From Boesenbergia rotunda (lineage: Eukaryota; Streptophyta; Magnoliopsida; Zingiberales; Zingiberaceae), in assembly GCA_024364735.1 (NCBI GenBank), contig JAGFNQ010009461.1, positions 124,001 through 188,000 of the forward strand: a DNA stretch of 64,000 bases, written 5' to 3'. Both the position numbers and the translations under genes were made by a program. Each line of letters starts with the position of its first letter. Positions within the stretch are counted from its first letter, which is position 1. Shown in pieces: positions 43,236 through 55,264 of this stretch. The notes below the pieces were generated by a model, which made no database searches, had not been told where the DNA came from, and was given only the letters and a program-made list of their open reading frames with translations.

Positions 43236-45339
43236 ATTCTAATTTCCGCCAGAAGGACGTGGCCGCTGTGGCCGGCGGCCGGCGGCGATCGATAACAATA
43301 CGCTCAGTGACCGAGATCGAGGCGAATCGCGGAGAGGGGGCGCGAGAAGGGACGGAAGGGGTATTTAAGTCTCTGGATCATTGTGAAACATAGCACGAAG
43401 TGAACCAGGTCGCTTTCCGGTTCGGTTCTTTTTGGGATAGCAACCGGGCGGGCCCACTGCATCAAGCCGTTCCAACCGTTTGCCTCCCCGACCTCCAATT
43501 CGCAATCGTAAGCATATTCGTTTCCACACATATTCAGCCTGCAAATTGTTCTTATAATTCGCCAAATGTACTCCATCCATCAAATAAATATAATAATAAA
43601 GAAAAAAAATATTTTGAGTAGAGAAATTTTATTTTATCTCTTATTATTTTTTAAAAAAATAAACCTTTTTACAATTTTCATTATTCGAAACCCTCCGATT
43701 CCACGGGAAGAGATAGGCCCAATGGAGGCCTTTTTAGAAAAGCAAGTGGTGCCCAAGTTTGGAGGTTCAAACTGTAATGAACCTAATAATTAAGTTTCTA
43801 TATATATTAGCGCGCAACTATGAAGCATTAGACTTCTAAATCGTCCATCACAGCATTTTTCAATTCACCCTTACAGTCGATGAAAATATTTTATGAGACG
43901 GAATCAATCACCTCATATTCGATATTATCTAGTTCAACATTTTTTTATTATACATTATTTTTCGTGATTAACATCTTGGCAGAACCCTAAATTTGATAAT
44001 GGTGGGATTTAGGATTTATCTTTAAAAAAATCTTTCAAATTTTAGGGTCATAACTTTTTATTCATGAATCAAAATTAGATTCCTTTGATTTTCTTTTTCT
44101 TTTTACTTATAACTCTCTCAAAAAAATCTATATTTGTTATCGGATGGAACGAGATCTCAAAAATAACGTTTGCAACCTTTTAAGAGACTCCAAATATCTA
44201 TTTTACTATTTATTATTATTATTATTTTTTATATTTAGGAATTTTTTTTGACCAATTTATCTATATGAGTGTATGTTTAGTTATTTGAGAATTATCCTCT
44301 AATATTATATATATATATATATAATTTCTTTTTTTGGTAAAATCTAGAGAAATTACCTTGACCAATTACAATCGCGGAGTCATAAATTATATTCTACCGG
44401 ACTAAAAAGGCACCGGGCTAATATTGAACTAACGTTAAAATTTAACCGTCGATTAATAGAATGAAATTTGACTTAAAAATTAAGAGCTACGAAGTAATAA
44501 TTGCTAAAGTGATATTCGGGTGCCCCGGGCTAAACCCAAGCACAGTAAAGCGTGACTCGTCCTTGTTGACCACGTATAACCTAACCCAAACCTGTTTAAA
44601 ATTAAGGTATTTGAATGCGTTTAATTATATATATATATACCACTCTTAATCATGGAATTAAAGAGATTAGTGTTTTTTTATTATTCACTTTTGGGGAAGG
44701 TTCTCCCGTCTCTATATGATCATGAAAGATGCACCAACTCCTTTTGACATCTAAAAAGTTCTCAAGGATCGACTACTCATCTCCCTAAAGCTGGAGGATA
44801 ACAACTTCACGATTAACAAAGAGATTTTGCAACTAATGAAGTGAAAATATATATGATTTCAGTGTGCATTATCCTTTTTTAGCTAATTTGTGTAAATTAT
44901 TTTTGTTTTAACTGGAATTTTTTCAGGCTATTAATTAGTTGCCACCAATGACTGCTTGATTAAAAGTTAATTAGTCCCCACCCACGCAAGATCTCATCGT
45001 TTTCCCAACTGCCATCCTACCAATATTATTAAGTGTAAAATTACTACTTTAATTTGAGAGATATTGAAATGCTATCTAACGATATATAATTAAGCAGACA
45101 AACACGTTAAAAATTATTTGAGAGGCTTGCATGAATCGTAGAACTTACGATTAATGCATGCTGTAAGATGCGTGTAATTTTTTTTTATGTGTGTTCGTTA
45201 GATTTTTCCTTTGTTCTAACTTGTCTAATTACAATGATATATCAGAGAAAAAATATTCGACATATAAAAAGGCTAAACTTAACGACCTAAGTGATACTGA
45301 ACAGAGACAAGGTCAAGACAAATGATGGAAACAGAAGAG

Positions 45340-45386
<47 letters not shown>

Positions 45387-46335
45387 CTCTGTGCCGACGG
45401 TTCTTTAGCCCCAGTTTTAAAGTGTTTTTAATCATTTTACGTCAGCCATTAACAACAGCACTATATATATATATATATATATTTCGTTTGATGATTGAAA
45501 TAAAATGATCAGCTGTAGAAAATATAAAGTTGGTGAGTGAAACGAATTAAATGTTCTCAAAAATCAACTGCAAAAATAATAAATCAATTAACTTTTTAAA
45601 GACGTGTGTCCTACTGATCACTTTATCGCAACAAACAGGCAATACTTTTTTCTCATTCTTGAACATGGAGATTTGTCTCGAAAAAGATCTGCAAGATGTA
45701 CCTATTCATAAATAATTAATGGCCTCCTTTAGCTTTCAAAGTCTGTGGAAGAGGAACCTACTGTGCTAACTGCTAAAGCAGATTTGATGAAGACAGTACG
45801 TCAAATATATATATATACACAATAATTAAGTTTTAAAACGTTTTTCAGCTGAAATTTGAAGATGGGGCATGAAGTCTATATATCATATATTTGCTTTCAG
45901 ATTTGTCTCAGTCTGCATCTGAAGTTTTTTTATTATATTATTGCAATGACAGAAATTTTTTAAAACTCGAGAAGAAAAATATATACAAGTCAAATGAATT
46001 TGCTAAGAGTTTATGTAAGTTTTTAAGATTTAACTTTAGTTTATCTGTTAATAAATTAACATTTAACTATATATTATTTCTGCACTCCATTACACCAAGA
46101 CAACCAAACTTTAAGGATGCACTTATTATTAACAATAATAAATCATATCATATGTATATTATAAATCATTAGTATATATAATTCCATCTATATATTTTCA
46201 CGCAATACACACTCATCTATCCACACGTAATTATATATTCTTTAATTAATTAATTTGCCATGCTCCCAATTTTTCTCGGTGTTAAAATTTCAAAGTCATA
46301 TAAGTTTCCGGCCGGCAGCCGGCCGGCCGTTTCTC
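43236..46335. other. Intergenic region with AT microsatellites
   Basis: 43236-43400 is the GC-rich leader and promoter side of the CIPK gene. The rest is AT-rich. (TA)n runs lie at about 45346-45384 and 45463-45481. I see no gene, no snRNA and no clear transposon ends; open frames such as those at 43400-43790 and 45891-46172 have no recognised motif. Confidence 0.5.
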
Positions 46336-47556
46336 CTACATCGTCGACGCCGTCCTCGTCAAGCTCCATAGATCGCCGTCCTCTCGTGGACGGTACACAC
46401 CGTCCTCATTCTCCTCCACACTTATTCTGCCAACCGGCGAGTGGATGTCGAAGGAGAAGCAAGCTTCCTCGCCGCCGTTTGTGCCGCCGCCGTCGAGTTG
46501 CGAGGCGAGAAGCCGGTCGAAGGAAGCCCAGTCGCCGGCGGCCGGCTCCTCTTCCGCTACAGCGAGGCAGTTCGGGTTACTGTCAATGATCTGGGTCTCC
46601 AGCGCCGGCAGCTTCATGAACATCTCCAGCAGCCCGCCGCCGGCGATTTCGCTGGGCCGCCGATCGTCGACGGCGCCTTTACTTTTGCACGATCGACCCA
46701 TGAGCTCGAGAATCTGATCCAATGCGCCATCGCCGTCGCCGCCGGGGCTGCCGACGCAGGAAGAGTTGTTGGCGCCGGCATCGACGCTGGGTACTCTGTT
46801 GTGGTGGTGGTGGTGGTGGAGGAGGAGGAGGTTCTTCTTCTTGAACACCCGGCACACCACCCACCCTTCTTCTTGGTTATGATCATTAACGCCGGTACCG
46901 ATCGTCGGTTCTCCCAACACCTTGCCGCCGATCTAAATTGTTAATCAATCACTCGCATATAAATTAATCGCGAAATAAAATCACTAGATAAGAATTAATG
47001 ATTACGTGGGCGAGATCTTGGGGGTGGTCCTCGAGCCTGTACTCGTGCATGATCCAGTCGGACTTCTGGCCGTGGGGGGCGCGGCCGGTGTAGAACACCA
47101 GCGTCTTGCGCATCCCGATCCGGCGCCGGGCGCCGGAGTAGATGAGCTTGTCGCGCCCGGTGGCCTTCCAGAAGCCGGCGGCGGTCGCCCGGTTGGTCCG
47201 CGTGCCGGTGGGGTACTTCTTGTCCTTGTGGCTGAAGAAGTACCAGTCGCTCTGCGGCGTCGACGACCCGATCCTACACTTCTCTGCAGACATATATATA
47301 TAATTTCGTACATCATGATCGATCGATCGATCGACGAATTTAGTACTGCAACTGATCTGATCGATCGACAAATTACGGAACCTTGTATGTCCCATGGCTC
47401 GAGCTTGTTGAGGTCGACGTCGCGGATGACGTCGAGGTCGATCTCCTGGGAGGAGACCTTCTTGCGGAGGTAGTAGGAGAGGAGCTCCTCCTCGGTGGGG
47501 TGGAAGCGAAAGCCCGGCGGCACCACAGACTGCCCGTTCACTTGGATCGTGCTCAT
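46336..47556 (-). CDS. NST1: NAC transcription factor, secondary-wall NST/SND1 type
   Basis: Three exons on the minus strand: 47556-47382, 47283-47006, 46932-46336. Introns are GT-AG, phases 1 and 0, and the product is 349 residues. The NAC domain (1 to about 165) has VPPGFRFHPTEEELLSYYL, IDLDVIRDVDLNKLEPWDIQ, DWYFFSHKDKKYPTGTRTNR, ATAAGFWKATGRDK, GMRKTLVFYTGRAPHGQKSD and WVVCRVFKKKN; it binds DNA in the nucleus. The C-terminal part has LDQILELMGRSCK, EMFMKLPALET and WASFDRLLASQLDG, which are shared with NST1/NST2/SND1 master switches of secondary cell-wall formation in fibres and vessels. A His run and acidic Glu stretches mark the activation region. The third exon is very GC-rich, giving many open frames on the other strand. 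The exact orthologue (NST1, NST2 or SND1) cannot be set here. Confidence 0.9.
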
Positions 47557-48542
47557 GATCGATCGATCTCGAGCTCGATTTTGGGGAAGACAGTGGGTGA
47601 TCATCAAGCTTATTTATGTAGTGCAGAAATTAATTAACGATATATATATATATATATTGTGTAGTCAGATCGATTAACAAATTCAGACATCGACGTGCCA
47701 TCATGCAACGACCTCGTTGTCTTTGTTCTTGTTGTTGTTGATGATGGTATATATATATCTAGATGGTCCCTAACTGACAGTGTAATTTGAGATCAAGTAG
47801 ACGGAATTAATTAAATTCATCGCTGTAAAGAGTACTGGGCGTGCCTAATGTTTGGTGAAGAAAAAAAATTGAAAATAAATAGAATTAGAATGTCGACAAA
47901 AAATAAAATTGGAATTAGTAAATTCATTGGAAATTAAAAGTTAGTTTGTTCTTCAGTCTGTCTGTCTGTCCTGGCATCGAGATGGATAGGTGGGAGACAG
48001 AGCACTTTCATGGGCTCCACGATAATAGAGAAATGGCAAAAGTTACCCAAACCAAGGAGCAAGTCAAGCAGGTGGAGAATTCTGATTAGCAAGTCGAGTT
48101 ATTATTATTTCAACAGTGTGATTCAAATCAGGTCTAAGGCCGGGTCTATTTCGGATTGTGGGTCCAATCAAGGCACTTGGGCTCGCTCGCTCTGACTCAT
48201 TTCGGGAACGAGTTCAATGTCGCTATCCTATCCTCCAAGCCAAAAGGACTGTCATGCTCGCTGCTGCATGCCTCTCTATCTCTCCAATCGCACATAGAGT
48301 AAAAATCTAATCTGTTAATTTAAATTTTTTCGGCCCCAGACGTTTTACCCCACTAATAAAATTATAATTTATCCTTTCTGGACACTTATGAGTCCGGGAC
48401 CAAGGCCTACTAAGGTGACGGTTCCAAGTGCATCTCTCTCTCTATAGAGAACCTCCTTGCAAAATTATGCTCGCGTGATACCAGTTGGTGCTCCCTCTTT
48501 AGCTCTAATTGGGAATCATTGGGTAACGGTTCATGTCCATGA
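47557..48542. other. Upstream region of the NAC gene
   Basis: GATCGATCGATC runs lie next to the start codon, and (TA)n runs at 47640-47657 and 47749-47758. Secondary-wall NAC genes are often controlled by NAC and MYB sites, but I could not single one out. The stretch 48230-48540 is unassigned non-coding DNA that was the target of the copia insertion. Confidence 0.4.
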
Positions 48543-48805
48543 ACGTAGTATTAGAGTAAAAAAAGTAGAGCGAGAAGAGAGGTAGAGAGAAAGAAAGAGA
48601 TAACAAAATAACTTTCTTGATTGAAAAAATTTGTTCATGAGATACACAATTTATAGGGACCTTAGGAGACCTAGTCAAATGAAAAATTAATAACTAAACT
48701 GTTAATTAACATATTTATAAAGAATCTGTCAATTAACAGATTAATAAGGAAAATGTCTAATAATATAATAATATAAATTTATTATATTATATAATCTCTT
48801 TTACC

Positions 48806-49400
48806 CCCGACAAACTTAACGGGAGATCTCGGACGTTGAGTTTGCATGATAATTTGCTAAATCGTTGTTTGGATAATGACTTGGTAAAGATATCAGCAAT
48901 TTGATCTTCTGCAAAGATATAAGAAACAGATAATTGTTTGTTTGTCATGTGCTCTCGAATAAAATGATAATCAATTTCAACATGTTTTGTACGAGCATGA
49001 AATACTGGATTTGATGTAAGATATGTTGCTCCAATATTATCACACTAAATTTTTGGTGCAATATCTAATGCAAGATGAAGTTCCGAAAGAAGGGATTGAA
49101 GCCAAATAATTTCTGACGTTGCATTGGCTATAGCTTTATATTCAGATTCAGTGCTTGAACGAGATACTGTAGGTTACTTTTTCGAATTCCAAGAAATAAG
49201 ATTTCGTCCAAGAAATAATGCATATCCACTAGTAGATCGTCTATCTTCAGGTGAACTAGCCTAATCCGCATCGCTATAAGCATGTAAATCTCAAGATGAG
49301 TGTCGATATAAAAGAAGATCATGTAGAATAGTGTCTTTGAGATAACGAAGTATTGTCTTCACACCTTCCCAATTTTGTTCAGTAGTGTTGGAAACGAGAT
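48806..49400 (-). pseudogene. Copia RNase H remnant
   Basis: Minus-strand blocks read GVKTILRYLKDTI, RSTSGYALFLGRNLISWNSK, STESEYKAIANATSEIIWLQ, HARTKHVEIDYHFIREHM and AEDQIADIFTKSLSKQRF. These are the standard end of a Ty1/copia polyprotein. Several stops interrupt the frame. It continues, after the later insertion, from the reverse-transcriptase piece at 51694-52188. Confidence 0.8.
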
Positions 49401-50414
49401 GGCTAGAGAGGGGGGGTGAATATAGCCAATCACTTTTCTCTTTGGCAAGTAACAAGTTTCTGCACTTAATCTTATCAGTAGCACAGCGGAAGAAATAAAG
49501 CAACAAAGCAGTGCAGTAAACCAAAATGGAAACCGAAAACAAACAACCACAATTAGCAAGATCGCTAACAAGGAGGGTTTACAAGGTTCGGGGATAACTT
49601 GCCCCTACTCCTTGGCGTGCCCTTAAAGTGGGTGATCCCTTGATCGTCGGCAGATCAAGCCCCGGTTATCACCGGATATGAAGGAACCTCCTTCCCGGTG
49701 GAGAAACCTCTCCACAGCGTTTCAATCACAGATAAATGTTTAAGCTCAATGAAACAACAAGAAGGATCTTACTCAAGCACTCAGCAAGGACAAGAACACA
49801 GCAAGCTTCCCTGAGCTCCACCCAGTGGTGATCTCATGCAAGAACCCTTCTTCGTATCTTCCCACTGTCGGACTCCCAGCTCCTTGTTCTCTCCTTCAAG
49901 CACTCAAGTAATGGATGATTGCTTCTCGAAAATCAGTAGCTTGCTCAAGATGATGAAACTTCAAGAACGCAGCAAGCTTGTTGTGGAGAACTCAAGGCGC
50001 AGTAAGAAGACAGTTTCAAAAGACCTCTGCTTCCACGAAGCCATCTTTCGCCCTTTTGATCATCCACACAGCACCAGGTGACAACATCCTCCGTAGCCTC
50101 CAGCTACCACGCTGCCAACGCCAGCTACCACTGAGCCCTCTCTGGTCTTCCTGAGATCCCCTTAGCCAAGCCCCAGTCTCGGCTCCAGTCTGCAGCTCGG
50201 CCGTTGCAACCTGAAATGGAGAATCGGACAAACCTGCTCCAAGGAAAGCCTTCTTTGACCTATCCTTGAGTGTTTGAATCCTCCCCTGTCACCTGCAGCT
50301 CAATCAGAGTGTTAGAGCAGCGTATCACACAGTAAATCAAATATCAGATGTAAGTGACAGCAAATCGGATACGTTCAGACGCGATCAGAGCGCCTGACAG
50401 TGCATTTGAATTAA

Positions 50415-51085
50415 AGTGATCGGTCACCGGACCGATCAGAGCTACCCCTGATCGGTCACCAGACCGATCAGGCTAGGTCCAGATCGATCAGGCTCCGTCC
50501 TGATCGATCCCCAACGCTTGATTAGAAATCGCGATTTCTTTGTGACTTCTCCTGGATCGATCACCTGACCGATCCCAGGTTGTGGATCGTTCACCCGACC
50601 GATCCACCCCTTTCTTGGGCGATTTCTGAGCTTCGCAGTCCAGACCTCCTGATCGGTCACCAGACCGATCAGGCAGCCTCCTGATCGGTCACCAGACCGA
50701 TCAGATCATGACCAGACCGATCAGGCTAGAGCCTGATCAATCATAGTGAGGAACCTGCGACGCTGGATCATTCTCCGGAACGATCTGCACAGTGATCCTG
50801 ATCGGTCTTCAGACCGATCAGGTTCAGATCAGCAAGGGAACTCAACCTCAACTGTTCGCTCCCTGATCGGTCACCCGACCGATCAGGAGCCAAGCAGTAG
50901 GTGAAACACACACACTCTCTGATCGGTCACCGGATCGATCAGGAGCAGTACAGTAGGTTCCCAACCTCACTGTGTGCTCCTTGATCGGTCACCAGACCGA
51001 TCAGTCGTTGCTGGATCGGTCACCAGACCGATCCACAACAGGGCAGCGTGCCAGCTTCCCTGACCGATCACCAGACCGATCCAAG
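50415..51085. repeat. Cluster of 22-bp GATCGGTC palindromes
   Basis: The imperfect palindrome TGATCGGTCACCAGACCGATCA and variants occur over fifteen times, at uneven spacing of 30-80 bp separated by unrelated sequence. Both arms of most copies pair fully, with CACCAG as the loop or centre. Arm changes (GATCAATC, GATCGTTC) appear in some copies. Confidence 0.85.
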
Positions 51086-51094
51086 GACATAAAC

Positions 51095-51570
51095 TTAGCC
51101 CTCCAAGCTAAGTTCTCTTCCACCTTAGCCCTCCAAGCTAAGGATTTTTCACCTAACCCTCCAAGTTGGGAATTTGCACCTAACCCTCCAAGCTAGGACT
51201 TTTCACCTAGCCCTCCAAGCTAGGACTTTTCACCTAGCCCTCCAAGCTAGGACTTTTCACCTAGCCCTCCAAGCTAGGACTTTTCACCCAACTCTTCCGG
51301 ATTAGGACTTTCCAAACCTAGCCCTCCAAGCTAGGACCTGACCCTCCAAGCCAGGACTTTTTCACCTAATTCTCCAAGATGGGAATTTGCACCTAACCCT
51401 CCAAGTTAGGACTTTTCACCTAGCCCTCCAAGCTAGGACTTTTCACCCACCTCTTCCGAATTAGGACTTTTCATACACCTAGCCCTCCAAGCTAGGATTT
51501 TCAACACCTAACCTCCAGGTTAGGATTTTCCAACACCTAGCCCTCCAGACTAGGATTTTCCAAACCATGC
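51095..51570. repeat. 22-bp tandem repeat, CTAGCCCTCCAAGCTAGGAC type
   Basis: About twenty units of CTAGCCCTCCAAGCTAGGAC plus a short TTTTCAC spacer follow the palindrome cluster. Each unit is itself a small hairpin (CTAGC with GCTAG, or CTTAGC with GCTAAG). Variants change both arms together, for example TTAGCCCTCCAAGCTAAG and CTAACCCTCCAAGTTAGG. Confidence 0.85.
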
Positions 51571-51693
51571 CTGATCCCCGATCAGGACTTAAACACAATC
51601 ATCATAATCATCAACCTAAACTTAAATCGGTGTCAACACCAAAACAACAATCAGGGCCAAACTGCATCAACAAGTAGAAGTATGCATGAACTA

Positions 51694-52188
51694 ACAAGCA
51701 CGATTTACTGCAAATGTAATATCAGGGCGCGTAATAGTAACATACTGTAAAGCTCCAATAATACTTCGATAAACTTGGGGATCAGCCATCACTGAAGACG
51801 AAGAAGGTGTAGAGACATTATTTAGAGCAATAGGTGTAGAGATCGGACATGCTCCATCCATTTTAGCTCTTTGAAGAAGCCCAGTAATATATTTGCTCTG
51901 AGAGAGGATATAACCTTCATCATGTGGAATAAGTTCAATACCAAGAAAAAAACGAGCATTTCCTAAATCTCGAATAGGAAATTCCTGATTGAGAAGGCTT
52001 AATAAATTTGAGATGCCCTTTTGATCATTACCAGTTAATAGAATGTCATTCACATAAATAAGAAAAAATATTATAGATCCATCATTATATATGTAGAATA
52101 GAGAGGAGCCAGTTTTTGAGAGGTAGAGAAAAAGAAAGAGATAACAAAATAACTTTCTTGATTGAAAAAACTTGTCCATGAGATACAC
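51694..52188 (-). pseudogene. Copia reverse-transcriptase C-terminal remnant
   Basis: The minus-strand frame contains FLIYVNDILLTGNDQKGISN (the YVDD active site appears as YVND), PIRDLGNARFFLGIELIP, LSQSKYITGLLQRAKMDG and YRSIIGALQYVTITRPDITF. It ends at AVNRAC where the later insertion begins. The upstream RT has been deleted. Confidence 0.82.
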
Positions 52189-52348
52189 AATTTATAGGGA
52201 CCTTAGGAGACCTAGTCAAATGAAAAATTAATAACGAAACTGTTAATTAACAGATTTATAAAGAATCTGCCAATTAACAGATTAATAAGGAAAATGTCTA
52301 ATAATATAATAATATAACTTTATTATATTATATAATCTCTTTTACGTA

Positions 52349-52985
52349 GCTGCAAGTGCCAAAATTCGTCTTCTTCGTCGGCAAGTAGAGCAGCAGTGGC
52401 GGCTCTTGGATCACGACCATCAAACACGCATTCGATCTCCGACTAACGATTCCGATAAGAAGACCTCCGGGCAACGTCAATCATTGGAGCCCCCAACCAA
52501 GACGTAGTGACTACGAAGACAAGGTTAGATTTTGTGTGTGTGTGAGCGCCTTGTTTGTTCTCTGCGTTCACCTCCGGCGAAGGTGACATCTTTTCGTATC
52601 CTGCAGCGAAGGTGGGAGAAGGGGAGATGGATCTTTCGCAAGTCGTACTCCCTTCAAGAGCAGCGACAATAGGACAGCTCCGCAGTCACGGTGCAGGCGG
52701 TTTCCACGGAGTTGAGGGACGCCATCGCGTTGGTCGTCGCTTCCGCGGCAACGACGGATGCGGCAGTGGCAACGGCGAAGGCAGCCACGAAAGTGGTGCG
52801 GCTCACCAAGCCTTCCTCCAGTTTCATGAAGGAACATTGTGCACAACAATCGTCATCCAAACAGCCTTTTTTATGAAAATAAATTTAGATCAGATATATC
52901 TGATGAATTATGTGAAACGGAAATAGTATCAATTAAGCGGCACTTGAAGCCTCGTCTCTATTCGTATTCATACCGAACGATTGTC
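52349..52985 (+). pseudogene. Possible IQ67-domain (IQD) gene fragment
   Basis: In one plus-strand frame the peptide has AIALVVASAATTDAAVATAK followed by AATKVVRLTKPSS, which resembles the Ala-rich helix and VVRLT motif of plant IQD calmodulin-binding proteins. A few codons on, in another frame, stands TTIVIQTAFF, which recalls the start of an IQ motif (IKIQTAFRG). The copies need a frameshift to join, and stops follow. If the assignment is right this is a broken piece of an IQD gene, cut at 52990 by copia element 2. The rest of 52349-52560 is non-coding. Confidence 0.35.
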
Positions 52986-52990
52986 GAGAT

Positions 52991-54165
52991 TGTTGGTGTC
53001 AGTTTTGGAGTTACTGCCGGGAGGATGTAAACTGATATGATATATCGTCGAGGCTAGTATTCGACACTATCCCTAAAACGATATTGCTTCGCTACATGTA
53101 CTCACGGATAGTAGCAATTCGTTTGCCAAGATATAACGACGATGTCTCGAAAGAGCAACACTATAAATTTCGAGACTAGCGAACCTTCTCGTCGGTTTTT
53201 TGGACTCTGAATCTACAAGATGAGCTGAATGATAAATATTTTCTGGATTGAATGAATGAATCCATCATCTAGGGGACTCTATTTATACAAGAAAAAGAGA
53301 TGAGGTACCGTTTGATGAGTGGATGTGACTTTTGATTTAGGATTGATCTAGGTCGTTCGATCTGGAGGATTGTAACCCTTCAGATAGCCCTTTGATCTCA
53401 GCCTTCAGATATGGATGGTTGTAACCCTTTAGATCCCCATTTGATCTCAGCCGTCAAATTCGATCTGACGTTTCAGATCATGTCTCTTCACCAACGGTCA
53501 GATCGTGACTCTTCACGATCAACATTCGAGATCGCGTCACTTGCGATCCAGCACCCCTCTTCGATCCAACAGTTGATATTCGTTCGCCCAGTCAGCAGAC
53601 CAACATCTCTCCTCCTACCTGAGTGCCACATAGGCACTGCCATGTCATATGACACATTACCCGAGTGTCACATCACCTGGAGCATAAATTTAAGCTACTC
53701 GTGACGATGTGTATGTGCGAAGTGCAAAGTGCGCCAACAAAGTGCCATTACGCATGTGCGCGTAAACGCGGGTGCACGCGTGGCGGGTGGCGGGCTCACA
53801 GGTGCGAGCACCTGCTCGCCTGTGAGAAGAGACCATCTGTGTTTTTCTTTTTTAACTCTATTAACACAGGAACACATGAAAGGAAACAAACACCTGTGGA
53901 AACTTCAGACGTGGAACTATTCCCCATCTATTTAAAAAAAAACTATTCCCCATCTATTTCCTTCTATGCCAAGTTTAGGCTGACTTTAAATAATTAATTT
54001 CTCATTCACCCAAAATCGGCTTTGAGCAAATTAATAGTCTAGATTCATCTACGCGAAACATATATTTCATTTTTGAAGTCAATTCTGACTTTCATCGATT
54101 GATGACACCTCGATTTTTCTTTACAAAAATCATATTTAGTCTTTTTCAGAACCAAATATCTAACA
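52991..54165 (-). repeat. 3' LTR of copia element 2
   Basis: This 1175-bp LTR begins TGTTGGTGTCAG and ends AAATATCTAACA on the plus strand. It shares with its partner AACTGATATGATATATCGTC, GATGAGTG, and TTAACTCTATTAACACA-type blocks. Open frames within it have no recognised product. Confidence 0.82.
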
Positions 54166-54769
54166 ATCTCCCACATGAATACGAATTAATGCATGTATGC
54201 ATGATGACACTTACAAGAGTCCAATGATAAATCAATGCATCGTGAGATATAGCTTGTGGCTTTGAACCTTCTGTAGTGGAATGCTATCCAGTATACTAGA
54301 CTGTGCAGTGAACATGATGTCTTGAACTGCTCATTTGTTTGTGAATACTAAGACAATAACACCCACACAGGACTTGTCTCACCTGCTTTTGGTTCTCATA
54401 GTTGGTTCTGTTTTGGCCATGGACACCATCTTGGATTCATGAGTGTTTCATTGAAGCGGCATGTCTTCACACTCACATATGTGGCACTTCTATCAAGATT
54501 ATCCTACCATACTCCACCTTATAAAGGTATAGAAGTCATTAAAAGCATAAGTTTAACCTCACTACATATGGTAGGACAACACATGTTCATCCTAGGATTG
54601 AGATAGAGATAATATATCTCGTGTGCTGTATCACAACTTCTGTAACTTCGTTGTCCCATTGAACCAAGATCTTGGGATCTCCAGTCAACAAGGTTGGGTT
54701 ACCTCTATAGTCGTTTCAGTTGTAGATTTTTAATCTTATTCCTCTCGATGAACAATATACCTGATCTCG

Positions 54770-55257
54770 ACTTAGCCCCTTCGTAAGAGGATCTGCCAAA
54801 TTATCTTTGGACTTAACATATTCGATTGCAATCACTCAATTTGAGATCAACTGTCTAAAGGTATTATGTCTACGACGTATATGTCATGGCTTACCATTAT
54901 ACATACTACTCTGTGCTCTTCCAATCGCCGATTGATTATCACAGTGTATAAGTACATCGGACACAGGTTTCGTCCAACTACGAATATCTTCTAAGAAGTT
55001 CCGCAGTAATTCAACTTCTTCAGCTGCTTTGTCTAGTGTTATAAACTCAAATTCCATAATTGATCGAGCAATGCACGTTTGCTTAGTGGACTTCTAAGAT
55101 ACCGCTACCCTACCGATCGTGAATACATATCCGCTAGTGGATTTGAAGTCTTTTGTATCTAATATCCAATTAGCATCACAGTATCCCTCTAAGATAGTGG
55201 ATATCTTCCGTAATGTAATCCGTAGTTCATAGTATATTTAAATATTTAAGAACTCAC
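54770..55257 (-). pseudogene. Copia element 2 RNase H remnant
   Basis: The minus-strand blocks read FKYTMNYGLHY, TSNPLADMYS-like residues, ARSIMEFEFITLDKAAEEVE, LLRNFLEDI, VLIHCDNQSAIGRAQSSMYN and SKDNLADPLTKGLSRD. These match the end of a Ty1/copia polyprotein. Stops are present. The stretch 54166-54770 is the 3' untranslated part of the element. Confidence 0.75.
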
Positions 55258-55264
55258 ATTAGTG

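Larger units (their letters stand above)
49401..51694. mobile_element. Non-autonomous repeat-rich insertion inside copia element 1
   Basis: The copia frame breaks off after the reverse complement of GGAAACGAGATG and resumes at ACAAGCACG, so about 2.3 kb is foreign. The insertion begins GCTAGAGAGGGGGGGTGAAT and has no coding capacity that I recognise. Its second half holds two arrays, a palindrome cluster and a 22-bp repeat. I found no clear target duplication or terminal repeats, so its class is unknown. Confidence 0.6.
48548..52343 (-). mobile_element. Ty1/copia element 1, decayed and interrupted
   Basis: Similar terminal blocks (48548-48806 and 52117-52343) share AAGAAAGAGATAACAAAATA, CTTAGGAGACCTAGTCAAAT and CTTTTAC ends. 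ACGTA flanks both sides (48543-48547 and 52344-52348), a probable 5-bp target duplication. Minus-strand pol remnants are the C-terminal reverse transcriptase and RNase H; gag, integrase and the start of the RT are gone, with the deletion running from inside the right LTR into the RT. A repeat-rich element has inserted in the middle. The LTR termini are not canonical TG/CA, so the edges are approximate. Confidence 0.7.

Noticed and set aside
42795..43295. Plus-strand 166-codon frame opposite CIPK exons 1 and 2
   Set aside because: It crosses the CIPK exon-intron boundaries in antisense and has no recognised domain.
46441..47473. Plus-strand frames of up to 167 codons opposite the NAC gene
   Set aside because: They are shadows of GC-rich NAC exons and show no independent motif.
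50415..51570. Spaced repeats suggesting a CRISPR array
   Set aside because: The DNA is plant nuclear, spacing is irregular, spacers are repeats themselves and no cas-like gene exists.
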